The notes below the pieces were generated by a model. That model saw nothing but the letters and a program-made list of their open reading frames with translations, was not told the DNA's origin and made no database searches. A program made the translations under genes and the position numbers. From NCBI GenBank assembly GCA_017443345.1, contig JAFSNR010000116.1, positions 1-64,000 of the forward strand: a DNA stretch of 64,000 bases, in the 5' to 3' direction. This DNA comes from Prevotella sp. Its GTDB lineage: Bacteria > Bacteroidota > Bacteroidia > Bacteroidales > Bacteroidaceae. Shown here one piece after another: positions 36,183 to 44,571 of this stretch (positions are counted from its first letter, which is position 1; every line of letters starts with the position of its first letter).

Positions 36183-38048
36183 TCAGGGCAATAGCATGTC
36201 GCTGAGCACCTTGGAAAACTCGCCTGTCTTGTCCGCGCTGTATTCCCAGTACATGCCGCCGCGCAGATTGTTGTCGAGGATATACTGGCATTTCGTCGTC
36301 AGGGAGCGCACCGTCTCGTAGGCCCACACGAACTCGCCCTTCTTGTTGGCGATGTATTCAGCCTTGGCCTCGTCGCTCCATTGGCGGGTGTAGCCCTTTG
36401 GCAGCACCCCCGTGCGCAGGAATTCGTCCACGCCTTTGTCCTGCCTTCTGCCTTTGCCGTAGAAGGGCATTCCCATCACGAGCTTGTCCTTGGGCACGCC
36501 GGCCTTCAGGTGGGCTTCGACAGCCTCCGAGGCCGTGCAGTAGCCAGAGATGGGCGAGGGGTAGAGGGCTGCGTGGTGCTGCTTGTTGGGGTCGCTCATG
36601 TCGTAGGACATCACGTTGACCAGATCCAGGTAGGGCAGACAGTTCTTGAAGTCGATATACTTCGCCGTACAGATGGTGGCGATGGTCAGCAGCTTGTCCT
36701 GTCCCAGCACGCGCCTGAGTTCTTTCATCAGCAGTGTGAAGTTGTCGATATCGTCAGGTGAGGAGGAGATACCGGCCTCGCTCGACGAGGGGTATTCCCA
36801 GTCCATATCGATGCCGTCGAGACCGAACTCGTCGACGATTCTCTTGCAGTCCTGGGCAAAGGCGTCGCGTGTCTCCTTGGTGGCGGCCATCTCGCTGAAG
36901 CGCCCTGCCGTCCAGCCTCCGATGGATAGCAGGACTTTCAGTTTGGGGTTCTGTTGTTTCAGTCCTACGATCATCCTCAGGCGGTCAGGATCCTGGATAT
37001 TCACGCCGTTGAACGTCTCGTTCACTGTTCCGAAGGCGTAGTTGATATGCGTCATCACGTTGGGATCGGGCACATCGTTCTTTCCTGCAGTGACATAAGC
37101 CACCACCACGCGATCCTGCCAGGTGGCCCAGTTCAGATGAACGAACACCGGATAGTGGTCGGAGGGCAGCCTCCTCTGGTATTTGCTGAAGTTGATCTCC
37201 TGTGGGGCATTGCTGGCCTTGAGCTGTTCAGACGACAGCTCGGTGGGTATCCAGTAGCCGTTTGTGAGCACCCCGTAACGGTCTACCTGGAAGCGCGGCG
37301 ACACAAACACGTGGTCGATGCGGCTCTCGGTCTTCAGGTCAGGATCGTAGCTGTTGAATGTGCCGTTCTCGGCAAAGCGGTAGCGGGCATGGTCGTAGCT
37401 GTCCTTCAGCAGACCGGAACGGGTGAAAGTCTGATAAATCTCGTCGTTCTGGTCTACATTGAAGTCGCCTGTGAGGATAACCGGCTTGTCGCCTGCAATC
37501 AGTCTGATGCGCTCTACGACCAGCTTGGCTGCCTCGCGCCTGGCCACCACGCCGACATGATCCATGTGGAGGTTGAAGAAGAAGAACTCCATGAACGCCT
37601 TCCTGTCCTCGAACTTTCCCCATGTACAGATGCGGACACAGGCTGCATCCCATCCCACCCCGGGTTTCTCAGGAGTCTCCGACAGCCAGAAGTCACCGTG
37701 GTCGAGCAGTTCCATCCGGCTCACGTCGTAGAAGATGGCCTCATGTTCGCCGGCATGGACTCCGTCGTCGCGCCCCAGGCCGATATAGGCGTAGTCGGGC
37801 AGTTGCGACAGCAGGTCGTTGAGCTGTGGTTCGAGAGCCTCCTGCACCCCGAAGATGTTAGGATGCTCGAAGTTGACTTGTGCACAGAGTACAGGCATTC
37901 GCCGGTCCCACCCATTTCCGTTGCGTGCATCGGATTCATTCTGGTAGCGGATATTGTAGCTACCCACAAGCAGTTGCTGCGCATGGAGCTGCATGACGCT
38001 CATACACACGGCAGCGATGACGGTCAATAGTAGTTTTCTCATATTCAT
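36183..38048 (-). CDS. Fusion of endonuclease/exonuclease/phosphatase domain and GH18 chitinase-like domain
   Basis: A 621-residue secreted two-domain protein. Residues 1-23 form a signal peptide. Residues 24-310 are an EEP-superfamily phosphodiesterase: GSYNIRYQNES, FGVQEAL, HMDHVGVVAR, TGDFNVDQND and LPSDHYPVFV cover all active-site motifs including the final histidine. Residues 315-620 are a GH18 domain with LLSIGGWTAG and the catalytic DGIDMDWEYP (Glu near 417), followed by VNVMSYDM. GH18 members hydrolyse chitin or N-glycan cores. The pairing of a phosphodiesterase and a chitinase-like domain in one chain is uncommon; a combined attack on phosphorylated glycans or lipids is a guess. It heads the minus-strand set and has an ideal promoter. 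Confidence 0.9.
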   Translation of the reverse strand: MNMRKLLLTVIAAVCMSVMQLHAQQLLVGSYNIRYQNESDARNGNGWDRRMPVLCAQVNFEHPNIFGVQEALEPQLNDLLSQLPDYAYIGLGRDDGVHAGEHEAIFYDVSRMELLDHGDFWLSETPEKPGVGWDAACVRICTWGKFEDRKAFMEFFFFNLHMDHVGVVARREAAKLVVERIRLIAGDKPVILTGDFNVDQNDEIYQTFTRSGLLKDSYDHARYRFAENGTFNSYDPDLKTESRIDHVFVSPRFQVDRYGVLTNGYWIPTELSSEQLKASNAPQEINFSKYQRRLPSDHYPVFVHLNWATWQDRVVVAYVTAGKNDVPDPNVMTHINYAFGTVNETFNGVNIQDPDRLRMIVGLKQQNPKLKVLLSIGGWTAGRFSEMAATKETRDAFAQDCKRIVDEFGLDGIDMDWEYPSSSEAGISSSPDDIDNFTLLMKELRRVLGQDKLLTIATICTAKYIDFKNCLPYLDLVNVMSYDMSDPNKQHHAALYPSPISGYCTASEAVEAHLKAGVPKDKLVMGMPFYGKGRRQDKGVDEFLRTGVLPKGYTRQWSDEAKAEYIANKKGEFVWAYETVRSLTTKCQYILDNNLRGGMYWEYSADKTGEFSKVLSDMLLP

Positions 38049-38064
38049 AATTTCAAGTTTGCCG

Positions 38065-38096
38065 CAAAGTTACGGGAAATAATCGAGAAAACCAAA
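38065..38096 (-). promoter_or_regulatory. Promoter of the EEP-GH18 / arginine deiminase / GH78 set
   Basis: Minus-strand TTTG (38093-38096) and TAACTTTG (38065-38072) with a 20-nt spacer. Confidence 0.8.
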
Positions 38097-38119
38097 TACT
38101 TTTGCGTTAAAAAAACAGA

Positions 38120-38148
38120 AGTGCCAAGCACATGGTATGCCTGGCACT
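38120..38148 (-). terminator. Terminator of the LruC lipoprotein gene
   Basis: Arms AGTGCCA / TGGCACT; on the minus strand a run of seven T follows shortly after the stem. Confidence 0.7.
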
Positions 38149-38169
38149 CCTGTGACTTGAGTTAGCTCC

Positions 38170-39531
38170 TTATTCGGGCAGATAGAACCAGCTTGCGGGA
38201 ACGCTCTGGCGCTCGGGCATCCAGTTCTGGTCGATATCAACGGCGATGATCATAGGAGCTTCGCCAGCCTTCGGGAAGGCGATGTCGTAATACTTGCCGT
38301 CCTTCTCTTGTACCTTGATGCTCACGTTGTTCTTCTCAGGATTCCAACCGCTGACGTTCTTCGTGATTTCCACGTCGACGTCGAGCTCTCCCTGCTCCTC
38401 ATTGAAAGTTGTGTTACCCACCTTCAGAATGAAAGGCAGAATACCGCCTTTATGACGGATGGTGGCTTTCTGGCTACTTGATGTATTGGTAATGATGTCG
38501 CTGATCAGCTCCGACTTATTACCTTCTGCATCAACTTTGTATGTTCTATGATGTGTCACAGTGGTGTTCTGTACCACGTCGACCACGATATCGTTGAAGT
38601 CGAAGTCATCGGTAGCACCCAGGTCCTCGATCATGTAGCGCTTTGAGATATTGGTAGGTACCTGATATTTCTCATCGATAATCTTTTCTGTTGGAGGTGT
38701 GTCGGGATTACCAATAACCACCATCACCATGTCGTTATAATCATAGTCTTTATCGTATTGATCCTCGATGCCAATATACTTTACCACTGATTGGTCGTTG
38801 ATGGGCACACCCTCTGGTCTGACTTCAGTATCGATGACGATGGCGCTGCCCGTAACGGTGCTGGCCATGGGTTGACTGCCACCCTGTATGTTGTCGAGAT
38901 ACACCTCAACAGGGGTGCCTGTAGGTGCAGAGATGTGTACACCCGGCATTTCAGCACGCTTGGTCACGTTTATCACACCGTCCTTTACGCTGCTGTTGGT
39001 GGCCATACCGTTCACGTAGGGCTTTGAAAAGTCCGACCAGAACTTGTTGTAGATCTTGACGGGTTCTGCATCACCCACTCTCACACAGAAGTCATGCTTC
39101 CATGAACCCTGGCAGCTGATGGGGTAGATGTAGAAGTCGTTGGAGGGCGCAATCAGGATAGCCGACTCTCCAGTGTGTCTTTTCCCGTCGGGCAGTTTCA
39201 GGGGAACATCGTTGTAGAGGTCGACATTCTTGGTGAAGGTGGCCACCACCTTGTTGTTCTCGTCCAGGCTCTCGGTTACTCCGAAATCAAGTCCGGCTAC
39301 CGTCTCAATCGTGATGTCTTCGCCAGAGCGCGTACCCAGGCGAACCTTGTTCCCTGTGAAATCCCAAGTCTGGTTGGTGGCGATCGGTCCATACTTCTTC
39401 ACAAAGTTTGTGGCATAGGCTTCACGCTGGCTGATTTCCACTTGTTCTGCATTGTACACGTCCTTCGACGCACAACTGCCCAACAGTACCATGATGCCTG
39501 CAGACAACCCGTAAATCAATGACTTTTTCAT
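38170..39531 (-). CDS. LruC/DUF4842-type lipoprotein
   Basis: A 453-residue lipoprotein with lipobox VLLGSC (Cys 20) and a start region (CASKDVYNAEQ) that parallels the paralogue at 22166 (CSKSKDLYDPER). Two acidic loops are visible, YDKDYDYNDMVMVVIG and DDFDFNDIVVDVV, both likely calcium sites of the LruC domain. The C-terminus ends WMPERQSVPASWFYLPE, close to the WPDERESLKAKYPGF-type end of the paralogue. Unlike the paralogue it stands alone with its own TATATTTG element (39575-39582) and terminator. The role of the family is not known to me. Confidence 0.75.
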   Translation of the reverse strand: MKKSLIYGLSAGIMVLLGSCASKDVYNAEQVEISQREAYATNFVKKYGPIATNQTWDFTGNKVRLGTRSGEDITIETVAGLDFGVTESLDENNKVVATFTKNVDLYNDVPLKLPDGKRHTGESAILIAPSNDFYIYPISCQGSWKHDFCVRVGDAEPVKIYNKFWSDFSKPYVNGMATNSSVKDGVINVTKRAEMPGVHISAPTGTPVEVYLDNIQGGSQPMASTVTGSAIVIDTEVRPEGVPINDQSVVKYIGIEDQYDKDYDYNDMVMVVIGNPDTPPTEKIIDEKYQVPTNISKRYMIEDLGATDDFDFNDIVVDVVQNTTVTHHRTYKVDAEGNKSELISDIITNTSSSQKATIRHKGGILPFILKVGNTTFNEEQGELDVDVEITKNVSGWNPEKNNVSIKVQEKDGKYYDIAFPKAGEAPMIIAVDIDQNWMPERQSVPASWFYLPE

Positions 39532-39764
39532 ATTATAAATACATTTTAATGGTTAATATTCGTTATTTTGAGTGCAAATATAGGCAAAATTATCGATATA
39601 AACCAATATCTATTGTAACAAATACTTTATCGTTAACAATTTTTTTAATCTAAATCAAGTCCAAAACCCACAACTCACATCACAGTGTGCCAGGCACTTT
39701 TGTGCCCTTTTGTGCCCTTAATAGGGTATATTATAAACAGTAGTTTTAGTTTTTCCGAAAAATA

Positions 39765-39796
39765 TTTGGAAATTCTGAAATCTTTTATTATCTTTG
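39765..39796 (+). promoter_or_regulatory. higBA promoter with flanking inverted repeat
   Basis: TTTG (39765-39768) and TATCTTTG (39789-39796), 20-nt spacer. ATTTGGAAATT at 39764-39774 and AAATTCCAAAT at 39802-39812 are near-perfect inverted arms that straddle the promoter, a likely operator for autoregulation by HigA. Confidence 0.65.
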
Positions 39797-39815
39797 CCAG
39801 CAAATTCCAAATGTC

Positions 39816-40112
39816 ATGAGAATTATAGCAAAGAGCACATTGGTAGAATATTACTCCAAGAATCCACAGGCGAAGTCTGCCCTTGAGGAATGGTATGAGA
39901 AAACGAAGAAGTCTGAGTGGGTTTGCTTCGCTGACATGAAGAACACCTTCAACAGTGTTGATGCGGTAGGTAATCAGCGATATGTATTTAACATCAAGGG
40001 AAATGATTGTCGTCTGGTAGTACTGATACAATTCACTCCAAAGACGGTGTACATCCGATTCGTGGGGACGCACAAGGAATACGATGCAATTAAGGACATA
40101 CAAAACATTTAA
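39816..40112 (+). CDS. higB: HigB-type toxin (mRNA interferase)
   Basis: A 98-residue RelE-superfamily toxin of the HigB_toxin family, expected to cut mRNA on the ribosome. Family features are the N-terminal MRIIAKSTLVEYY, the ALEEWYEKTKKSEW helix, RYVFNIKGNDCRLVV strands and the C-terminal YIRFVGTHKEYD with the catalytic histidine-tyrosine region. It is followed by its antitoxin after 4 nt (toxin first, the usual hig order). Confidence 0.92.
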   Translation: MRIIAKSTLVEYYSKNPQAKSALEEWYEKTKKSEWVCFADMKNTFNSVDAVGNQRYVFNIKGNDCRLVVLIQFTPKTVYIRFVGTHKEYDAIKDIQNI

Positions 40113-40116
40113 GGAT

Positions 40117-40482
40117 ATGGCACAGATAAAGAGTGAGGCTGCATACAGGGCAGCCATGAAAAGAATAGAGGAACTGCTTCCACTGGTGAACGACAATACG
40201 CCCGTGGATGACCCCAACTATCTGGAACTGGACATGATTTCGGACATGGTAGAGGAGTATGAGGACGTTCATTACCCTATCGGAAAGCCGACACTGATAG
40301 ATGTTATCAAACTGAGACTTTATGAAATGGGCATCACCCAGTCGAAGTTGGCAGAGATGCTCGGCTTGAGCAATGCCAGAGTCAGCGAGATATTGAATGG
40401 GAAGAGTGAGCCGTCATTGAAGATCGGACGCGAGATAAGCCGACAGTTGAATATAGACCCAGCCGTGGTATTGGGAGTGTAA
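40117..40482 (+). CDS. higA: HigA-type antitoxin
   Basis: A 121-residue protein with a helix-turn-helix of the XRE type (QSKLAEMLGLSNARVSEILNGK, about residues 75-96, given here as a span: QSKLAEML to ILNGK). It binds HigB and represses the operon. The start at 40117 (MAQIKSEAAYRAAM) is preferred because it avoids overlap with higB and matches the HigA N-terminus; the frame is open to 40084. An inverted repeat at the promoter is a plausible operator. Confidence 0.9.
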   Translation: MAQIKSEAAYRAAMKRIEELLPLVNDNTPVDDPNYLELDMISDMVEEYEDVHYPIGKPTLIDVIKLRLYEMGITQSKLAEMLGLSNARVSEILNGKSEPSLKIGREISRQLNIDPAVVLGV

Positions 40483-40887
40483 TGTAAATGTTCAATATGG
40501 AGAGTAGCACAAACGAATATCTGCCGGAGTATATTCTCGACGGCCTGACACTTCGAGTCATCGACAAGCTCGGTAATTTCCATTCGGACTATACGCCTAA
40601 GAGAAATGCCGACAGAGTTGATAGCCAAGTACACAGGTCTGACGCCCGAGGAGATTGATGCATTGTAAGCATACGGTGTCGGCATCTGCAGCATACAGTC
40701 AGCGACACTCATATACAATACCAGCAGCAGCTACAGTCGAATATGATTGTAGCTGCTGTTTCTATAAGAATCTATCCCCTGGTTCTCCCATCTCGCAGAT
40801 CTTGTTGCTGATGAACACGGTGCGAATCCCGTTAGGGGCGGCAGTGCGCAAATGCGTTGTTATAACCTAACCTCTTGCCATATCTCG
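40483..40887. other. 405-nt interval with gene debris and an inverted repeat
   Basis: Holds the possible transposase remnant and a perfect 11-bp inverted repeat (CAGCAGCTACA / TGTAGCTGCTG, about 40728-40761) with a short T-rich tail, probably a terminator for higBA or for the minus-strand restriction gene. A minus-strand frame over about 40762-40862 (APNGIRTVFISNKICEMGE) looks like a protein fragment I cannot place. Confidence 0.45.
40545..40668 (+). pseudogene. Possible C-terminal remnant of a Rpn/PD-(D/E)XK transposase-type gene
   Basis: A short frame ends with REMPTELIAKYTGLTPEEID and a stop, the kind of ending seen in Rpn-family (PDDEXK nuclease transposase) proteins, whose last helices read I-A-x-x-T-G-L-x-x-E-E-I. 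The frame is closed a few codons upstream and no nuclease core is seen. The call is tentative. Confidence 0.35.
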
Positions 40888-43800
40888 TTATTGTTTTATA
40901 ACTCCTATGAATATACCTATTGTGCGCAGTTCCGCATCTGCTTTCAGCTCCCGACTCTTATACTCATCTTTATTCAGGGGAATCAATTCTATGGTGTCAT
41001 GAATCTTACGTCCGTCATCATCATAGTGCCATGTACTATGGTATTTCTTGATGGTATAATGACATTCGTAATCGGAATCCATGTCCAAACATTGCGTAAG
41101 AACAATCTTGCCTTCACGGGAACCACCATTTACGGGGGTATATAGTTCGAACACACACAAATCACCATCTTCTATGTCTGGCTGCATTGAATTTCCCGAT
41201 GCATAGACAACAAACATATTCTTATTTGCGCGAATATTCGTTGAACCAATATTTATCCAACCTTCTGCTTCATTTTCAGGAATGACGGAGTTATCCTCGA
41301 AGTAGCCGCATGCAGCACGCAAAGAATATACTGGTAAGAAATCTACAAATTTGGATTCTTCGTCAACATCTGTTTCTATTTGTATGTCTTCTTCAGCAGT
41401 ATATTCAGAAGTATCATCTTTAGGCGATATAATATCGCTATATTGCTTGAGGGTTGCATCAAAATAATCTTTTAGCATTCTGACATGGGCTCTTTTCATC
41501 TCTTGAATGTAAGCATCCATATATGCAAAGTCTATTTTGCTATTTCTAGTAGGCAGTGGTACTTCTATCTCGTCCATTTTGTTCAGTTTATGGGCATAGT
41601 CAAAATCTCCTGATATCTGATGCTTTAAAGCAGAGATGAAGAACAAGCAACAGCTCTCATTCCATTTCTCTCGATCTATAGGTGTCATCTTCTTGACATG
41701 AGAAAAGCCTGCAAATGGAGATGGCTGATAAAAAATGGCATCTGTAGTAGTCGTGTCAGAATATGTGATAATACCGCCTTCTTCTGTCGCTTCTCTGTTT
41801 TGGTATTTGGTTATACCATTATTCTTACTGGAATTAGTTACAACAGGTATCTTATCATCAGAATTCCCCTTTTTGAAAGTACCTTTTGTATTGTCTATCT
41901 TGAACAGTTTATCTACTCTATATTTTACCCAAGTTCCACCTGTATTAACAAACGATTGCTCCATATTGATAAGCTCCTCGCAAAAACCTTTAACCGATAA
42001 CTCTCGATTACTATCATTTATCGACATAATCTGCCAGTCGAGATAGTCTCCGACAACCTTTCGATAAGACTCGAAATTGAGCTGATTGTCTTTTATCCGA
42101 TGTTGATCGTAGTTCCAGTCTGCACCATAACTCTTGCCCTTCAAAGCGATAGTATCTTCCACAAACTCCCGACTTGTAAATATATTCAATTCCCCCGCTC
42201 CATATTTAACCAGATTGGTTACTTCCATGTACCTTTCTTCTGCGTGGTCATTGTCTTTCAACTTCTTCTTGGCTTTTGCTTTCTTTCGTGCAGACCTCTT
42301 ATAGCCGTCATTGGAAAAGTCAATAAATCTCACCCTTGTTTTTGCCTCGTGCTTCTCTCCGACCTTGAACACATAGATGCTTGTCTGCACACTTGACTTC
42401 CCGCGAAACAAGTCTTTTGGCATCTTTATACTTGCTAACAGAGTATTCTTTTTAAGGATTTCACGATTATACGTGACGGCCTGACCACTTCCAGCACTAT
42501 CCTGGATGATGACTGCCGCATAGCCTTTTGTCATCATATTAAGCGCACGTTTCACAAATACCATCCCGTTGCCTGGTGCGGAGTATGGTGGATTTAAAAG
42601 AAACACGTCTGCGGGGAATGTCTCATTTTCTTTCTCATATCCATAGCTGCCATTATACTCCTTCAGACTGTCGCCTTTGATAATGTTACTCGACCCATCA
42701 CCCATTAGAATCATGTTCAAGACTGCAAGCATATAAATCTCTGCAACCACCTCAATGCCCAAAATCTGTTCTTTCTTAATGGACTCTATCTTGCGCTCAA
42801 GTTCTTCCGGACTTGAAGTGTTTTCTTTTGCATCCTGAATCATTTGGTGCATAGCTGCTACAAGAAGACCGGCAGAGCCTGTAGCGAAGTCCCACACATA
42901 TGAATCCATATTAACGCGGCATAGCTTGGCCATTAGGTGGGCTACATATCGGGGCGTAAGCACAACATCATTCTGATCATCCCCTGCAAAACTAAGCCAA
43001 CTAAACATCGTATTAAAAAGCTTGCCTGTAAAATCAGTGTCTAAGCCAACCTTATAAAAATATCCGAGTTCGTCAATGATTTCTGTAAAGACCTCCTTCA
43101 AAAGAGTACTTCCGTTTCTGGGCTTATTCACGGTGTCATCAAGAATCGTGATAGAAAGACTGTTCATGATTTGCTTGCGCTTCCCGTCGGGGAGTTTTCT
43201 TTTGTTCAAGAAGTTTTCAATCTTCCTGAGCATAATATCACCATCGGTATTTTCGTCTTCTGTTATCGATTTCATATCCTTCGGTTCCAAGGGACTCACT
43301 TTTCCTGGTACACCAAGGTTTGCCATAATACTTGCTGCCACCAGATTGATACGTGACTGAGCACTGAGGCTGGCTTCTTTATTTTGGAAAAGGCTCTGGT
43401 TGATTTTTGTAAGGGCATCATCTATTTGGTTTTCTCTTTTGTCATGAATCCTCTTCAAATCTTCAAGTGACAATTCGAGTGAGTGAACCTTCTCCACAAA
43501 ATCATCAAAGTGCTCCTCCATGAGAAACGACAGGTCGTTATAGTCGGCAACCTTTCTACCCTCACCATAGTTATCCTTGCTGACAAAGTAAACGCCAATC
43601 TTTAGTTGAAGTTGGTCGTGCTCATCTTTATATCCAGTAACACCAATGGAGATTACATCGGTATAACTCGTGTATTGTAATATGGCATCGGCATAGTGTA
43701 TTGCACCATTAACCGCGTAATTCTTTATGTTGTTATAGTTCGGGGTGCCATTTGCCTTAAGATTGTCAACATGACAATATTCATCAAGTTTCTCCAAAGC

Positions 43801-44049
43801 ATTCTCATAACCCTTGTACTCAATCATTACAGGGTAATAATCCAGTTTAGAATCTTGTAGTATTAGTTTAGCATCGGGTCTATTCCCTCCATTGCCACCA
43901 GACTTTGACTCTGCTTTTTCCAAAGCAGCATCAATTTCTGCATTCATGGATTCTTGCTGCAAATAGTATTTGAGACCATATGTTTTTAGCCATCCATTAA
44001 CGACTTCAGTCACCTGAGGTTCTACGCTCTGAACTTTAGATTTTGGCAT
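40888..44049 (-). CDS. Single-chain restriction-modification protein (nuclease, N6-adenine methyltransferase, specificity) with C-terminal S24-like domain
   Basis: A 1053-residue protein. Residues 1-200 contain RPDAKLIL then YYPVMIEYKG, a PD-(D/E)XK-like nuclease core. Residues 210-620 are a type I HsdM-like methyltransferase: motif I DFATGSAGLLVAA near 395 and the catalytic NPPYSAPGNG near 487. Residues 690-910 look like one HsdS-type target-recognition domain with a trailing helix. The last 150 residues hold VYASGNSMQPDIEDGDLCVF and YTIKKYHS, the serine and lysine signatures of S24 (LexA/UmuD/phage repressor) peptidases. Nuclease, methylase and specificity in one chain is like type IIG enzymes; the S24 tail is the odd part. 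No separate HsdR or HsdS is near. Confidence 0.82.
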   Translation of the reverse strand: MPKSKVQSVEPQVTEVVNGWLKTYGLKYYLQQESMNAEIDAALEKAESKSGGNGGNRPDAKLILQDSKLDYYPVMIEYKGYENALEKLDEYCHVDNLKANGTPNYNNIKNYAVNGAIHYADAILQYTSYTDVISIGVTGYKDEHDQLQLKIGVYFVSKDNYGEGRKVADYNDLSFLMEEHFDDFVEKVHSLELSLEDLKRIHDKRENQIDDALTKINQSLFQNKEASLSAQSRINLVAASIMANLGVPGKVSPLEPKDMKSITEDENTDGDIMLRKIENFLNKRKLPDGKRKQIMNSLSITILDDTVNKPRNGSTLLKEVFTEIIDELGYFYKVGLDTDFTGKLFNTMFSWLSFAGDDQNDVVLTPRYVAHLMAKLCRVNMDSYVWDFATGSAGLLVAAMHQMIQDAKENTSSPEELERKIESIKKEQILGIEVVAEIYMLAVLNMILMGDGSSNIIKGDSLKEYNGSYGYEKENETFPADVFLLNPPYSAPGNGMVFVKRALNMMTKGYAAVIIQDSAGSGQAVTYNREILKKNTLLASIKMPKDLFRGKSSVQTSIYVFKVGEKHEAKTRVRFIDFSNDGYKRSARKKAKAKKKLKDNDHAEERYMEVTNLVKYGAGELNIFTSREFVEDTIALKGKSYGADWNYDQHRIKDNQLNFESYRKVVGDYLDWQIMSINDSNRELSVKGFCEELINMEQSFVNTGGTWVKYRVDKLFKIDNTKGTFKKGNSDDKIPVVTNSSKNNGITKYQNREATEEGGIITYSDTTTTDAIFYQPSPFAGFSHVKKMTPIDREKWNESCCLFFISALKHQISGDFDYAHKLNKMDEIEVPLPTRNSKIDFAYMDAYIQEMKRAHVRMLKDYFDATLKQYSDIISPKDDTSEYTAEEDIQIETDVDEESKFVDFLPVYSLRAACGYFEDNSVIPENEAEGWINIGSTNIRANKNMFVVYASGNSMQPDIEDGDLCVFELYTPVNGGSREGKIVLTQCLDMDSDYECHYTIKKYHSTWHYDDDGRKIHDTIELIPLNKDEYKSRELKADAELRTIGIFIGVIKQ

Positions 44050-44054
44050 CCTTC

Positions 44055-44447
44055 TTCAACAACTCTCCGACTGATACCCAAGCGTCAGAATGATTAGTAA
44101 TCAATTGTTAGAACCACATACGAAAACGGGGTATCTACACCTGCCCGTTCTGTGACTTTGGCCTACCACAGCCATCCCATTAGAACGAACAGAGAGATAC
44201 CCACGCTGGAGTATATACTGATGCACCCAAAAGTGTGCGTGAGGGCATGAATAGCCCTCGGCACACTCCGGCTGCGTATATACACATCCGTAGGCGTCAC
44301 CTCTGCTATTGTCTTTGGATGGGATTTGATTGTGGTAGTTCAAGTCACCAAAAACAAAGCGTACTGTGTCGCTTATTCCGCAATGTAGTGCTCCGCCCAT
44401 CGGCTCCGTCCTACTCAAAGGACATCGTTGCCGCATAAGGCAGATAG
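44055..44447 (-). ncRNA. Candidate structured RNA or leader upstream of the restriction-modification gene
   Basis: The 522-nt interval 44050-44571 has two nested hairpin groups on the minus strand. One is GTATATAC (44211-44218 and 44276-44283) enclosing GTGTGC/GCACAC and GAGGGC/GCCCTC. The other is GGGTATCT/AGATACCC (44129-44136, 44195-44202) enclosing CGTT/AACG and CTGTG/CACAG. A TATCTTTG element at 44454-44461 could start a transcript that runs into the restriction gene. A 111-codon frame (44101-44436) spans it but its Cys/His/Tyr/Arg-rich composition does not look like a real protein. No terminator is seen before the coding gene. Confidence 0.4.
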
Positions 44448-44453
44448 CAGCTG

Positions 44454-44461
44454 CAAAGATA
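44454..44461 (-). promoter_or_regulatory. -7 element (TATCTTTG) upstream of the structured interval
   Basis: Consensus -7 element on the minus strand without a clear -33 partner. Confidence 0.4.
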
Positions 44462-44535
44462 CGAAATTATTTTGTAAATAAGGTTCTTGGAATAAAAAAT
44501 CTGAAAAAAATATTGGGAATAATGGAAAAACTTCT

Positions 44536-44543
44536 TAACTTTG
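44536..44543 (+). promoter_or_regulatory. -7 element (TAACTTTG) of the 161-residue gene
   Basis: Consensus element 28 nt before the ATG, with ATTG at the -33 position. Confidence 0.5.
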
Positions 44544-44571
44544 CATCCGAAAGTAACCCAAATGTAATATT

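Noticed and set aside
36954-38030. 358-codon plus-strand frame over the EEP-GH18 gene
   Set aside because: Antisense shadow; the minus strand has intact catalytic motifs of two families.
44101-44436. 111-codon minus-strand frame in the structured interval
   Set aside because: Composition is rich in Cys, His, Tyr and Arg without family likeness, and it coincides with strong hairpins; noncoding RNA is the better reading, although a start lies close to a -7 element.
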